This document shows, piece by piece, positions 48,414 to 56,502 of a stretch of DNA of 64,000 nucleotides. Within the stretch, counting starts at the first letter, position 1. The number at the start of each line of letters is the position of its first letter. The stretch is from a virus. The translations under genes were made by a program, and so were the position numbers. The DNA lies in IMG/VR virus record IMGVR_UViG_3300017971_007887, positions 1 through 64,000 of that record; one strand, 5' to 3'. The notes below the pieces were generated by a model. That model was given only the letters and a program-made list of their open reading frames with translations, was not told where the DNA came from and did not search any database.

Positions 48414-48428
48414 TTAAACACTGTTTAA
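48414..48428. promoter_or_regulatory. Dispersed palindrome, copy 7
   Basis: TTAAACACTGTTTAA; the TAA stop of the SF2 helicase gene lies inside it and the A+T-rich gap begins at its other side. Confidence 0.7.
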
Positions 48429-49891
48429 CAGTCGTCCACCGACAGTACATCACAGATCGAACGCAGCTTGTTCAGGAACTCGCGCTCCCTGCGAACCCTG
48501 ACCTCGTGGGTGTCGGTGTCCCTCTCCCTCGGCCACATCCTACGATCCCAGAAGTAAACCGCGGTCCCGAACTCCTTGTCGCCGTGAGGCCGGGCCGCCC
48601 TTCCAAACTGCTGAACCATCCTCCTGGGGTGCCCGTGCACAGGGCACGTAAGCAGCACGTGGGTCAAAGGGGGAATGTCCAGACCCTCGTCCGCCACGGT
48701 AGTGCCAACCCCTACCCTGCACCTGCCGGTGCGGAGCCCGTCTATCGTATCCGCCTGCTGGTCCTTGTAGTCGTTGCCGCCGACCAGCAATCCACTGGTG
48801 TATCCGGCCCTGTCGAACCTGGCCACCCACGACCTGCAGGCCTCCACCCGGTCGTTGAGCATCAGGATCCGGGCGGACTGGTCCCGCAGGATCTGCTGTG
48901 CCCTCTTCCAGATGATCTCGTTCCTATCCTCGTCGCCGTTCAGGTTGGCCAGCATGGCGTTCCAGTCGGGAGTCACCTGGGCATCGATTGCGTCCTGATA
49001 ATCCTCATCCCAGAAGTCAGTGGGCACCACCTCGATCCGTGTCGGCAGGAGGCGCCCCGCCTCCATCACCTCCTGGCGCTTGATCTCGGTGGCCAGAGGA
49101 CCGAACGACTCGTAGATCATGTACTCCAGGCCGTCCTTCCGGGTCTCGTCTGCGCTGCACCCGATCCGCCACCTGGCCGAACAGTGGTGCGTGGTGGCCT
49201 GGAACGTGTTGGCCGCCCAGTGGTGGATCTCGTCGCCAGCCAGGCACCCGAAGTCCTTCCACCAGGGGGCATCCGGCCTACGCCAGATGGTCTGTTGAAC
49301 CCCGACCGTCAGGCTGCGAATCACCGTCTGTCTGCCACCCCCTATGGTACCAGGAACCACTCCCAGGAACCTGGACGCAGCCGCTATCCACTGTTGCATG
49401 AGCGGCTTGCTGTGCACCACCACCAGGGTCGGCTGACCTATCTCAGCTATGGCTCCCAGCAGACACACCGTCTTCCCGCTACCACACGGGCCCTTGAGCA
49501 CGCCTCCACCCGCCTTCACCAGCTCCATGGCGGCCCGCTTCTGGTACGGCCTGAGCGGCTCCCTCATTCTGAACCTGACAGGGTCATGGAGCACCGTGTG
49601 GTCGTGGGGCTTGTCAATCCATGCGCCCTCGGCCGCTAATAGATCCCTGACGGTTCCAAGGGAACCGCGCGGCAAAAGTATCCAGGGCTCCCTGACCTCG
49701 TACGACCGCAGATACCTCTCGATCCCCTGCGGGTTCTGCTTGGTGGGCCCAGTGTAGAATCCCCGACGCTTGGCGTTCTTCCACTTGGGGTTCTCGCGCG
49801 TGAACCGCTCACGCAGCATGTTGACCAGCACAGGTCCAAGGTCGTCGATCTGCAGTGCCAGGTGCGTGTCGATTGCCGATCTGATATTCAT
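48425..49891 (-). CDS. SF2 helicase, UvsW-like
   Basis: 488 aa, start MNIRSAIDTHLALQIDDLGP. LRPYQKRAAMELVKAGGG (Q-like motif), GPCGSGKT (I), GDEIHH (II), GCSADE (III), VGVGTTVADEGLDIP and QQFGRAARP (V, VI) define a DEAD/DEAH-type SF2 helicase of the UvsW/RadD kind, likely acting on branched DNA and R-loops in recombination-dependent replication. Confidence 0.88.
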   Translation of the reverse strand: MNIRSAIDTHLALQIDDLGPVLVNMLRERFTRENPKWKNAKRRGFYTGPTKQNPQGIERYLRSYEVREPWILLPRGSLGTVRDLLAAEGAWIDKPHDHTVLHDPVRFRMREPLRPYQKRAAMELVKAGGGVLKGPCGSGKTVCLLGAIAEIGQPTLVVVHSKPLMQQWIAAASRFLGVVPGTIGGGRQTVIRSLTVGVQQTIWRRPDAPWWKDFGCLAGDEIHHWAANTFQATTHHCSARWRIGCSADETRKDGLEYMIYESFGPLATEIKRQEVMEAGRLLPTRIEVVPTDFWDEDYQDAIDAQVTPDWNAMLANLNGDEDRNEIIWKRAQQILRDQSARILMLNDRVEACRSWVARFDRAGYTSGLLVGGNDYKDQQADTIDGLRTGRCRVGVGTTVADEGLDIPPLTHVLLTCPVHGHPRRMVQQFGRAARPHGDKEFGTAVYFWDRRMWPRERDTDTHEVRVRREREFLNKLRSICDVLSVDDC

Positions 49892-49904
49892 CCAAGTCAC
49901 CTCA

Positions 49905-49942
49905 GGAACAATTATAACCCATACTGGTGATACAGAGTAAAC
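49905..49942 (-). promoter_or_regulatory. Promoter of the SF2 helicase operon
   Basis: On the minus strand a perfect TATAAT (plus-strand 49911-49916) is preceded at about 17-19 bases by TTTACTCT, a weak -35. It lies between the upstream terminator and the helicase start, leaving a short leader with GAGGTGA. Confidence 0.6.
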
Positions 49943-49943
49943 C

Positions 49944-49985
49944 AAAAAAAAAATCCCCCAGGGGCGCGTTGCCCTGGGGGATTTT
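49944..49985 (-). terminator. Strong rho-independent terminator
   Basis: A 13-bp stem (AAATCCCCCAGGG with its complement) with an 8-base loop, followed on the minus strand by a run of about 10 T. Ends the transcript of the 49988 gene and separates the 50-64 kb block from the replication operon. Confidence 0.9.
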
Positions 49986-49987
49986 CC

Positions 49988-50464
49988 CTACTTCATCGAA
50001 CGCGTGCCGCGGCATCCTGGATACTTGGCGCAGCCGTAAAAACTCGGCTTCTTCTGGCCCTTCTTGGCCCGGGCCACCATCCGACCCTTGCAGACGGGGC
50101 ACTCTGGAAGTGTGCTGGCCGCCTTCCAGGCCTCCCTGCACCGCTTCCGCATGTTGTCCAGGAAGCTCTTGGTGCGGTAACACCTGGACGACTTCCAAAC
50201 GCCCTTCCCGGTCTCCCGGTCGACTAAGATCACCCGGCCGGCGTCCGCGCCGCATTCCCGAGTGCCGTTCCTGGCCACCGACGTGTACGCCCGGATGACG
50301 AGACCGGTATCGGCATGCTGCCTGTTGGGATCTGATTCGACTTGGATCACCCCGCGCTCGAACACCATCTCGTTGCAGCCCGGCAGATCTACCTCCTTGA
50401 ATCCCATCTCGTGGAACAGCCCTTCGACTTCCTCTCTGGTTCTTTCAACGTATCTAGTTCCCAT
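49988..50464 (-). CDS. Topoisomerase-type zinc finger protein
   Basis: 158 aa, start MGTRYVERTREEVEG after AAGGAGG. The C-terminus CPVCKGRMVARAKKG followed by SFYGCAKYPGCRG is the four-Cys zinc finger found at the end of type IA topoisomerases. The N-terminal part (VFERGVIQVESDPNRQHADT) is unassigned. Probably DNA-binding. Confidence 0.75.
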   Translation of the reverse strand: MGTRYVERTREEVEGLFHEMGFKEVDLPGCNEMVFERGVIQVESDPNRQHADTGLVIRAYTSVARNGTRECGADAGRVILVDRETGKGVWKSSRCYRTKSFLDNMRKRCREAWKAASTLPECPVCKGRMVARAKKGQKKPSFYGCAKYPGCRGTRSMK

Positions 50465-50744
50465 TTTTTGCCTCCTTCGATGGCCAGATGTCTGACGAGC
50501 GTGTATAGAAATACCGCTTGTTCAAACACCGGAGCACCATCTCTTTCTTTCCGTGGTCGACCAGTTCCAGCTTTCGGACATGCGGTTCAGGAAATCCGTG
50601 GTCGCCATCGACCTTCCTTCTCCTGATCTCTTCCTTGCAGGTTTTGATCGCGTTCTTCTTGGAAGAAAAATACTGGCTGTGGCCGATGCCCTCTGGACAA
50701 CCGTCGTCGCAATCCTTGACCCAGCACGCCTCGTAAACAATCAT
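50454..50744 (-). CDS. Hypothetical protein
   Basis: 96 aa, start MIVYEACWVKDCDDGCPEG by ATGA coupling. Four Cys in the first 35 residues, then a beta-rich C-terminus. Function unknown. Confidence 0.65.
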   Translation of the reverse strand: MIVYEACWVKDCDDGCPEGIGHSQYFSSKKNAIKTCKEEIRRRKVDGDHGFPEPHVRKLELVDHGKKEMVLRCLNKRYFYTRSSDIWPSKEAKNGN

Positions 50745-51052
50745 GGTGCACCAGATTCGTGCAAACGGCGCAGCAGTACCGCCCAGATATAACCCGGACA
50801 CCTGGCCACCACGAACATGCACAAGTCCTTCAGGTCGGTATGATCCAGGCGACACTCCATGCCCTTCTCGTACCAGTCCATCAGGAACTCCAGCGCACCG
50901 GGTACCGTTTCCGTATATGACTTGTTGAAGTTGCCAGATATGTGGCCCTGAATATGCATAACTGTGGCTTGCAGAGCATAACAGAAATCTTGCTCATCGA
51001 CTGCGCCCTTGGCTTTTGCCATGAACAATTTGTAAGCTTCGTGTTCTAACAT
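50741..51052 (-). CDS. Helical hypothetical protein
   Basis: 103 aa, start MLEHEAYKLFMAKAKGAVDE by TGATG overlap. Helical, one Cys cluster (CMFVVARCPG). Function unknown. Confidence 0.65.
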   Translation of the reverse strand: MLEHEAYKLFMAKAKGAVDEQDFCYALQATVMHIQGHISGNFNKSYTETVPGALEFLMDWYEKGMECRLDHTDLKDLCMFVVARCPGYIWAVLLRRLHESGAP

Positions 51053-51342
51053 CACGGCACCTTCTTTCCGACTTGGTATCCCCGCATTTCCAAGAACGCC
51101 GTCGCTGCGATTTCCGCGCAGTCCGGTTGGAACCTTTCCAACAAATCGAACAGCGCTTGCGGAACGCCGACTGTCCATAACTCGTTCGGCATGGCATTCA
51201 TGATCTTCATCCACCAACGTGCACAAGTGGTGATGTATGCGTCTGCCATCTCCTCGTTCTTGTACAGTCGTTTGGACTCTTTGCTAAAGTTCCTGTCGAT
51301 TCTTACCATTACTGGCCTTTCCACTTTCTTTTTCTCGGTCAT
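51052..51342 (-). CDS. Hypothetical protein behind leader module 1
   Basis: 96 aa, start MTEKKKVERPVMVRIDRNFS. Helical with two Cys. First gene after the intein-containing helicase; translated from the conserved GGGAGGTAG leader. Function unknown. Confidence 0.7.
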   Translation of the reverse strand: MTEKKKVERPVMVRIDRNFSKESKRLYKNEEMADAYITTCARWWMKIMNAMPNELWTVGVPQALFDLLERFQPDCAEIAATAFLEMRGYQVGKKVP

Positions 51343-51411
51343 TTTCTACCTCCCTGTTTTGCACGGGTCCATTCCCGCGATAAGACCCTGCAGGTTTTTA
51401 CACCTGCAGGG
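51343..51411 (-). promoter_or_regulatory. Two-hairpin leader module 1
   Basis: On the minus strand: hairpin 1 (10-bp stem, loop GTAAAA) starts about 8 bases after the helicase stop. Hairpin 2 has stem CGCGGG/CCCGTG and hexaloop AATGGA. Then GCAAAACAGGGAGGTAG and the ATG of the 51052 gene. Confidence 0.75.
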
Positions 51412-51418
51412 CAATCGT

Positions 51419-54136
51419 TTATAACAAACCACCTTCCTGCAAAAATCTGCTCGGTGACAGCGGCCTGACCTTGCCGCCCATCAACGCGCCCCTCGGACTG
51501 GTAATCATCAGATGGTCCCGCGCCCTGGTAACGCCCACATAAAACAATCGGCGTTCCTCAGCCGGCCCGACACCATCACCCTCAAATCCATCGGCCCTGG
51601 CATGGGGAAGCACCATCTCGCAGGCACCCGCCAAGAATACCACCGGCCACTCCAGACCCTTGGCCTTGTGCAAGGTGCTGATCCACACCGCGTCCGGCTG
51701 CTCGTCGTCCTCCTTGGCCTTCCTCTTGGTGTCCAGGATGTTGTCCACGTACTCCAGCATCTCCTTGGCCGTCTTGAACCTGCCGGCCGTTCGGCACAGT
51801 TCCCGAAGGTTGCTCAGCTTGCTGTTCTCCGCGGTGTCGGTGCCCTCGTCCTTGATGATCCACTCTTCGTATCCGCTCACCTCGATCAGCTTGGCCAGCG
51901 CCTGCGGAAGCACGCTCTGCTCGGCGTCGTTCGGCTCGATGTCGTCTCGCAGATTCTGTACCAGGCTGACGAACTCCTCGACCGCTCTTTCCTGCTTGCT
52001 CCAGATGCCCAGATCGTACATCCGAACATCGGAAGCTACCTGCATGAAGTTACCCGCCGACTCCATCTTGTCGATGGTCTTCTTGCCGATGAACCGCCAC
52101 GGTCGGTTGATGGCCCGTTTGGCGCTCTCCACGTCGTTCTCGTCCACGGCCACCCGCAGGTACGCCAGGATGTCGGCCACTTCTTTGCGCTTGTAAAACT
52201 CGGTGCCGCCGACTACCACGTGCGGGATTTTCTCCCGGATGCAGACTTCCTCGAACGCCCTGCTCTGCGCGTTGGTGCGATACAAGATCGCCATGTCCTT
52301 CCAATCGACTCCGTCCTCGTGATAGGCCCGGATGCGCTCGACCACCGTCTCCGCCTCCGCGTCCATGCTTTCGCAGGACACGTACTCGACCGGATTGTTG
52401 TCCGGCCTGGTGGCCACGTTGGTCTTGGTGATCCGGTCCGGCTCGTTGCCGGTGATCACTTGGTTGGCGATCTCCAAGATCTGCGGAGTGCACCGGTAGT
52501 TGTGCTCCATGCGGAACACCCGCGCGTTGAACCGCTCCTCGAACGTCAAGGTGTACTCCGGCACGCTCCCGCGCCATTCATATATGCAGTTGTCCACCAC
52601 GATGCCGTCCGCCACGTAGTTGTGATGCTCAGCCACCTCTAGGGATACGACTTCACCACTGTACTCCTCACAAAACTTCTTATGCACCGTTGTCCAACCA
52701 TTGCCCGAAAGATGAACCTGCATCATGCCAGGAATGATGTTCGCCGCGTATGCTCTAAATGTTTTGCTGCCATGTCTTCCACCCGCGCGTCCCCATTTCG
52801 ATTCCTTGCTTTTGCTAGATGGTGGAAACGGCCACAATGGACAGTGCTCCTGTAATTCGAAATCATCGAACAGAACATCGACAGTGCTGATTTTTCTAAC
52901 ATACCTGAACAAATCAGCCAGCCGTACTTGACCCAAAACATGCTTGGTCTGCGACTTAAAGCAAGCAGTTGGGATGCGATATTGTAAAGATATTTTTTGT
53001 TCCTGCAATGCCGCATCTCCCTTATTGTCGTAAACCGAAAGTATCCAAGCAGCGTCCGCTTCTTCCAGTCGTGCACGTTGTCCCAGGTGAAATGCACCGT
53101 CCATGTTGAACATCTGGCACCAGCCCACCCTGTAGTCGTCGCCCTTTTTCATCAGGTAGCACGCCCATCGTTCGGTTTTCTTGTCCGCCCATCTGACTGG
53201 AATCTTGTGATCTGATGTCGCCCTGGTTGAACAGTGACCTGCAAGAATCGTGTACAGGTCGCCATAGTACGAACGCCGTTTGGTGCGAACAACTCTCCTG
53301 TGCCCACCCACCTTACCATTGTGAGACTGGAACACCCGAACCATGTCACCGACTTCTAAGGAACCAAGTTCGACTATTCCGTCTGCAGTTTCTACTTCGG
53401 TGTCCGGTGGCTGGCACTGGTCGTCGTCACCGACCACCAGCAAGACCTTGGCCTTCTCTGCCAAGATCTTCATCAACTCGTACTGAGCCGCGTTGCTGTC
53501 CTGGAACTCGTCCACGATCACGTGATCGAACATGCCCTGCCACTTGCCGCGGGCATGCGGGTCTTCCTGCAGATACCAAACCGCCCCGGACATCATGTCG
53601 TCGAACGTCAGCAGTCCCAGCAAGTGCCGGCACCGCTCGTACTTGCGATAGACCTCGACGTACCGATGGTCCGGGTGACTGGCGTCCTCCGGCTTGACCA
53701 GGGAGCCCTTGCAGTTGCTGATGTACTGCTCCAGGTCGGTGATGTCGGCGTCTTCCCACTCCATGCCGAACACCCCGCTGTTCTCGACGGCTTCCTTTTT
53801 GCACCAGCCCAAGATGTCCTTGAGCACATAGTGCATCTTGTTGCCGTCCACCTTGTACTCGGCTTCGGGGCTGCCGTCGCGAACGATCTTGTATCCCAAG
53901 CTGTGCAAAGTGCGCACGTCCACTTGGGGTATGCCGATCCGCTCCTGCATCTCCAACGCCGCGTTCTTGGTGAACGTGGTGCACAAAATCCGCTTGGCCG
54001 AGCAGCCCTCGTCCACTCGCTTCCTGACCCAGCACTCGACGGTGTGTGTCTTTCCCGAGCCCGCGACCGCGCAAACGATTGCGTTGCCCTCGGTGTGGTT
54101 CACCACTTCTTGCTGTGTCTCGTTCAGCTTTTTCAT
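51419..54136 (-). CDS. UvrD/PcrA-like SF1 helicase precursor containing an intein
   Basis: 905 aa precursor. Helicase parts: Walker A AGSGKT (residues 25-30), TTFTKNAALEM (Ia), VIVDEFQDSN (II), VVGDDDQ, then after the intein CIYEWRGS (III), HNYRCTP (IV), WISTLHKAKGLEWP (V) and YVGVTRARDHL (VI). Removal of residues 241-516 restores GDDDQCIYEWRG, where most relatives have Ser. Mature protein about 629 aa. Likely roles are displacement of proteins from DNA or support of recombination and repair. Leader module 2 precedes it. Confidence 0.92.
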   Translation of the reverse strand: MKKLNETQQEVVNHTEGNAIVCAVAGSGKTHTVECWVRKRVDEGCSAKRILCTTFTKNAALEMQERIGIPQVDVRTLHSLGYKIVRDGSPEAEYKVDGNKMHYVLKDILGWCKKEAVENSGVFGMEWEDADITDLEQYISNCKGSLVKPEDASHPDHRYVEVYRKYERCRHLLGLLTFDDMMSGAVWYLQEDPHARGKWQGMFDHVIVDEFQDSNAAQYELMKILAEKAKVLLVVGDDDQCQPPDTEVETADGIVELGSLEVGDMVRVFQSHNGKVGGHRRVVRTKRRSYYGDLYTILAGHCSTRATSDHKIPVRWADKKTERWACYLMKKGDDYRVGWCQMFNMDGAFHLGQRARLEEADAAWILSVYDNKGDAALQEQKISLQYRIPTACFKSQTKHVLGQVRLADLFRYVRKISTVDVLFDDFELQEHCPLWPFPPSSKSKESKWGRAGGRHGSKTFRAYAANIIPGMMQVHLSGNGWTTVHKKFCEEYSGEVVSLEVAEHHNYVADGIVVDNCIYEWRGSVPEYTLTFEERFNARVFRMEHNYRCTPQILEIANQVITGNEPDRITKTNVATRPDNNPVEYVSCESMDAEAETVVERIRAYHEDGVDWKDMAILYRTNAQSRAFEEVCIREKIPHVVVGGTEFYKRKEVADILAYLRVAVDENDVESAKRAINRPWRFIGKKTIDKMESAGNFMQVASDVRMYDLGIWSKQERAVEEFVSLVQNLRDDIEPNDAEQSVLPQALAKLIEVSGYEEWIIKDEGTDTAENSKLSNLRELCRTAGRFKTAKEMLEYVDNILDTKRKAKEDDEQPDAVWISTLHKAKGLEWPVVFLAGACEMVLPHARADGFEGDGVGPAEERRLFYVGVTRARDHLMITSPRGALMGGKVRPLSPSRFLQEGGLL
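52589..53416 (-). mobile_element. Intein in motif III of the helicase
   Basis: 276 residues (241-516). Begins with Cys in CQPPDTEVETADG (block A), has the TSDH block B (RATSDHKIPVRW), and ends with EVAEHHNYVADGIVVDN before Cys+1 (blocks F and G, terminal Asn; His in EHHN). No LAGLIDADG motif. The middle has WILSVYDNKGDAALQEQKIS followed by LQYRIPTACF, which may be a remnant or a different endonuclease-like helix pair. The DNA is A+T-richer than the flanking helicase, fitting later insertion. Confidence 0.9.
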
Positions 54137-54205
54137 TTCCTACCTCCCTGTTTTGCCCAGGTTCATTCCTGGGATATAAACGGTCACGCCTTTTACACGT
54201 GACCG
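54137..54205 (-). promoter_or_regulatory. Two-hairpin leader module 2
   Basis: Hairpin 1 is CGGTCACG with its complement around a GTAAAA-containing loop. Hairpin 2 is CCCAGG/CCTGGG with hexaloop AATGAA, followed by GCAAAACAGGGAGGTAG and the helicase ATG. Confidence 0.75.
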
Positions 54206-54211
54206 CCTTGT

Positions 54212-54487
54212 CTACGTTGCTGGATGTAACGAGCAATCGTCGCGGTGTCCCGCGCCTTCCCAGCAAAAGCACTGATCTGACAACCCGAAATCCCATGCCT
54301 CCAATGCACACACGACCGAGCTGCCGTCGTCAAACCGGAATTTGACGGGATCGTCCGTGTGATCGCCCGAGCGAATTTCTTCCGCCACGATTGCCAGCGC
54401 TTCGCACCAGTCGCGGTCTCCAACAGACCAGCACTGGCCATCCAAGTCCTCGAAAAACTGCTTCGCAAATTTTCTTGCTTGGCTCAT
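54212..54487 (-). CDS. Small acidic hypothetical protein
   Basis: 91 aa, start MSQARKFAKQFFEDLDGQCW behind the leader ribosome site. Cys/His-containing C-terminus (CFCWEGAGHRDDCSLH) suggests a metal site. Function unknown. Confidence 0.65.
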   Translation of the reverse strand: MSQARKFAKQFFEDLDGQCWSVGDRDWCEALAIVAEEIRSGDHTDDPVKFRFDDGSSVVCALEAWDFGLSDQCFCWEGAGHRDDCSLHPAT

Positions 54488-54559
54488 AACTACCTCCCTG
54501 TTTTGGCCCTCCCCTTTTTGAAAACGACCGGGCAAGGAAGGGAGGAACCCTGCCCGGTC
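54488..54559 (-). promoter_or_regulatory. Leader module 3 (hairpin 2 degenerate)
   Basis: Hairpin 1 is GACCGGGCA with its complement and a 16-base loop. Instead of hairpin 2 there is AAAAAGGGGAGGGC, then CAAAACAGGGAGGTAG and the ATG at 54487. Shows that the linker and ribosome site persist when the hairpin is lost. Confidence 0.6.
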
Positions 54560-54625
54560 TTGCCCCGCCGCAACAGTGCGGCAGACTCCGGTGGCCGATG
54601 TTATCCGGCCACTCGGGGCTATACC

Positions 54626-54964
54626 TCAGTCCATGATGTAAATGACACGCGCGTTCCAGTCTTTCAACACGTTCCTGGCGGCGACGGTTGCCGATGCCCG
54701 CTTGTTCGCCTGGCCATGCGTGTAGCTAAGCCCATAACCGCGACCGTACCACCGACCACTATATCGATACCCACCAAACTGCTTGAACAAGGCATCCAGC
54801 TTCTTGCTCAGTCTAGAGCCGAGCGGACAATTCTTGCCGACCGGGATCAACACAAAATCCATGTTGCAGGTCCCACCGTCGTCAGTTTGACTGGCCGCAA
54901 AACTCGCCGCCCTGTTCGCGTTCCTGAGATCTTGGACTAACTTTTCTTCTTGTTTTTTGTCCAT
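54626..54964 (-). CDS. Hypothetical protein
   Basis: 112 aa, start MDKKQEEKLVQDLRNANRAA. N-terminal helix, then FGGYRYSGRWYGRGYGLSYT rich in Gly and Tyr, which may bind nucleic acid. Function unknown. Confidence 0.65.
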   Translation of the reverse strand: MDKKQEEKLVQDLRNANRAASFAASQTDDGGTCNMDFVLIPVGKNCPLGSRLSKKLDALFKQFGGYRYSGRWYGRGYGLSYTHGQANKRASATVAARNVLKDWNARVIYIMD

Positions 54965-55029
54965 CACTACCTCCCTGTTTTGCGCCGCTCAATTGCGGCG
55001 ATATAGTCTCCCGGGATTTTACTCCCGGA
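54965..55029 (-). promoter_or_regulatory. Two-hairpin leader module 4
   Basis: Hairpin 1 TCCGGGA, loop GTAAAA, TCCCGGGA. Hairpin 2 CGCCGC/GCGGCG with hexaloop AATTGA, then GCAAAACAGGGAGGTAG and ATG. Confidence 0.75.
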
Positions 55030-55037
55030 AAACTGTC

Positions 55038-55442
55038 TTACTCCTCTTCCGGCCACTTCTCCTTGATGGCCACTGCGATGTACCTCACCGACCGGAACGG
55101 CCGCGGTTCGATCCGATCCAACACTTTGAATTTCAGCACCCTGGACACCGACCACTTCTTCGGTCGCCCTCCTAACGCGCGCTCCCATTCTTCCCTGGCC
55201 CGGTCGATAGCGGTCTGCGGTTTTCGATGTCGTCCCCACGCGCCCTGCCCGTATTCGTTGACTAGATGCACCTCGTATTGGATCGAGCAGTTGTTCAACA
55301 TGTTGCGAACAAACCGCCGTCCATTTTCAAATTCCAAATACTTCTCCAGGCGCCGTTCCACTGTCCAACAATTGACGCAGCGTTTCGTGCCAGTGTAGTC
55401 GGTCGGTTCTCCGCACGTCTTGCAAGGCACCTTGACCGTCAT
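55038..55442 (-). CDS. Zinc-ribbon protein
   Basis: 134 aa, start MTVKVPCKTCGEPTDYTGTK by TGATG overlap. CKTCGEP and RCVNCWT form a zinc ribbon at the N-terminus; the rest is mixed alpha/beta. Coupled to the 55442-56296 gene and so not preceded by its own leader. Function unknown. Confidence 0.7.
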   Translation of the reverse strand: MTVKVPCKTCGEPTDYTGTKRCVNCWTVERRLEKYLEFENGRRFVRNMLNNCSIQYEVHLVNEYGQGAWGRHRKPQTAIDRAREEWERALGGRPKKWSVSRVLKFKVLDRIEPRPFRSVRYIAVAIKEKWPEEE

Positions 55443-56296
55443 CACATCACCTCGTACTTCAGAATCTTCTTCTTGGGGTTGTACAACACCTTCACGTCCG
55501 GGCCGTCCTCGCCCAGTTGGGTCCGGGCGCTCAGGGTGTACCCGGCCTTCTTGTTCCTCTTGCCGGTCTCCTCTCCAAGCTGCACCAAGCCGGTCTCCCC
55601 GGCCTTCACACCCACCTGCTCGCGCTTGCGGGCCCTGGCGCTGGCCTTGACTTCCTTGGCCGGCTTGCTGACCTTCTCCACGCCGTTGACACCGGATACC
55701 TGGGCCGCCCGTTCCACCTTCTTGGGCCGTCCGGGCGACCGGGACTCGATGCCCCGTTCCGCACGCTGCTTTTTGGCCACCTGCTTCAACTCCGCGGCTG
55801 TCGCGCCGTCGGCAGCCATGCGGGTCAACTCCTTGCGGGCGTCCTCGTCGCTCGCCCGGGCGATCACGTAACTGATGCTCGGGCCGAACCTAGCGGCCAT
55901 GTTGCGGTCCATCGCCCTGGCGACCGCCATCATGTTGTACGCCGTTTGCGGCGTTCGGATCTCCTTGATGGACGCCAGGTACTTGCTGAACGACTCATGT
56001 CCGCCGTACTTCCAAAGCATCTTGTCCTGCACCTGCAGGAGCGCCTGACCGACTTCGAAAAACCGCAGCCCGATCTCCCGGGTTCCGGCCTTTACCTGCT
56101 CGGTCAGGTCTTCCAGCTCTTTCTGATTCCTGGTGTGATTTTCAGAGCCCGGGGTGTTGTCGATCACCGTGATGCGCCGTCCGGTGTCCGTCACCTCGCC
56201 GGTCTTTCCGTTGACGACTTTCAATGTGTCCTGCTCGGTGGCCGGCTTCGTTTTCATGCCCGGCTTCGATCCGTACTTCCGTTTCGCCTGTGCCAT
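55442..56296 (-). CDS. DNA-associated regulator-like protein, related to 41632-42666
   Basis: 284 aa, start MAQAKRKYGSKPGMKTKP. Middle helices FEVGQALLQVQDKMLWKYGG and IRTPQTAYNMMAVARAM match the layout of the 41632 gene; then a basic SPGRPKK AT-hook-like stretch and a beta-rich C-terminus. Looks like a DNA-binding protein; function unknown. Confidence 0.6.
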   Translation of the reverse strand: MAQAKRKYGSKPGMKTKPATEQDTLKVVNGKTGEVTDTGRRITVIDNTPGSENHTRNQKELEDLTEQVKAGTREIGLRFFEVGQALLQVQDKMLWKYGGHESFSKYLASIKEIRTPQTAYNMMAVARAMDRNMAARFGPSISYVIARASDEDARKELTRMAADGATAAELKQVAKKQRAERGIESRSPGRPKKVERAAQVSGVNGVEKVSKPAKEVKASARARKREQVGVKAGETGLVQLGEETGKRNKKAGYTLSARTQLGEDGPDVKVLYNPKKKILKYEVM

Positions 56297-56365
56297 GTTC
56301 CTACCTCCCTCGTTTGCCCGCTCCATTGCGGGATAACAGTTCGCAGAAGTATTCCCTCTGCGAAC
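56297..56365 (-). promoter_or_regulatory. Two-hairpin leader module 5
   Basis: Hairpin 1 GTTCGCAGA with its complement. Hairpin 2 CCCGC/GCGGG with hexaloop AATGGA, then GCAAACGAGGGAGGTAG (two changes from consensus) and ATG at 56296. Confidence 0.75.
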
Positions 56366-56370
56366 CTGCG

Positions 56371-56502
56371 CTATTTCCTCGGAGGGGCCGGCCACACGTC
56401 GAGCAGCCCTTCCCGAATCTGCGCGCCCTCCAGGACCCAACAACCAGCGCCTACGTACACCCACGATTTACCGTCCATGATTTTCTTCTCACCAATCTTC
56501 AT
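56371..56502 (-). CDS. Very small hypothetical protein, 43 aa
   Basis: Start MKIGEKKIMDGKSWVYVGAG with ATGA coupling; TAG at 56371. Beta-hairpin followed by helix. Real by its coupling and position; function unknown. Confidence 0.6.
   Translation of the reverse strand: MKIGEKKIMDGKSWVYVGAGCWVLEGAQIREGLLDVWPAPPRK

Noticed and set aside
51419-54136. Two separate genes for the helicase and the inserted domain
   Set aside because: The frame is continuous and both junctions match intein splice sites.
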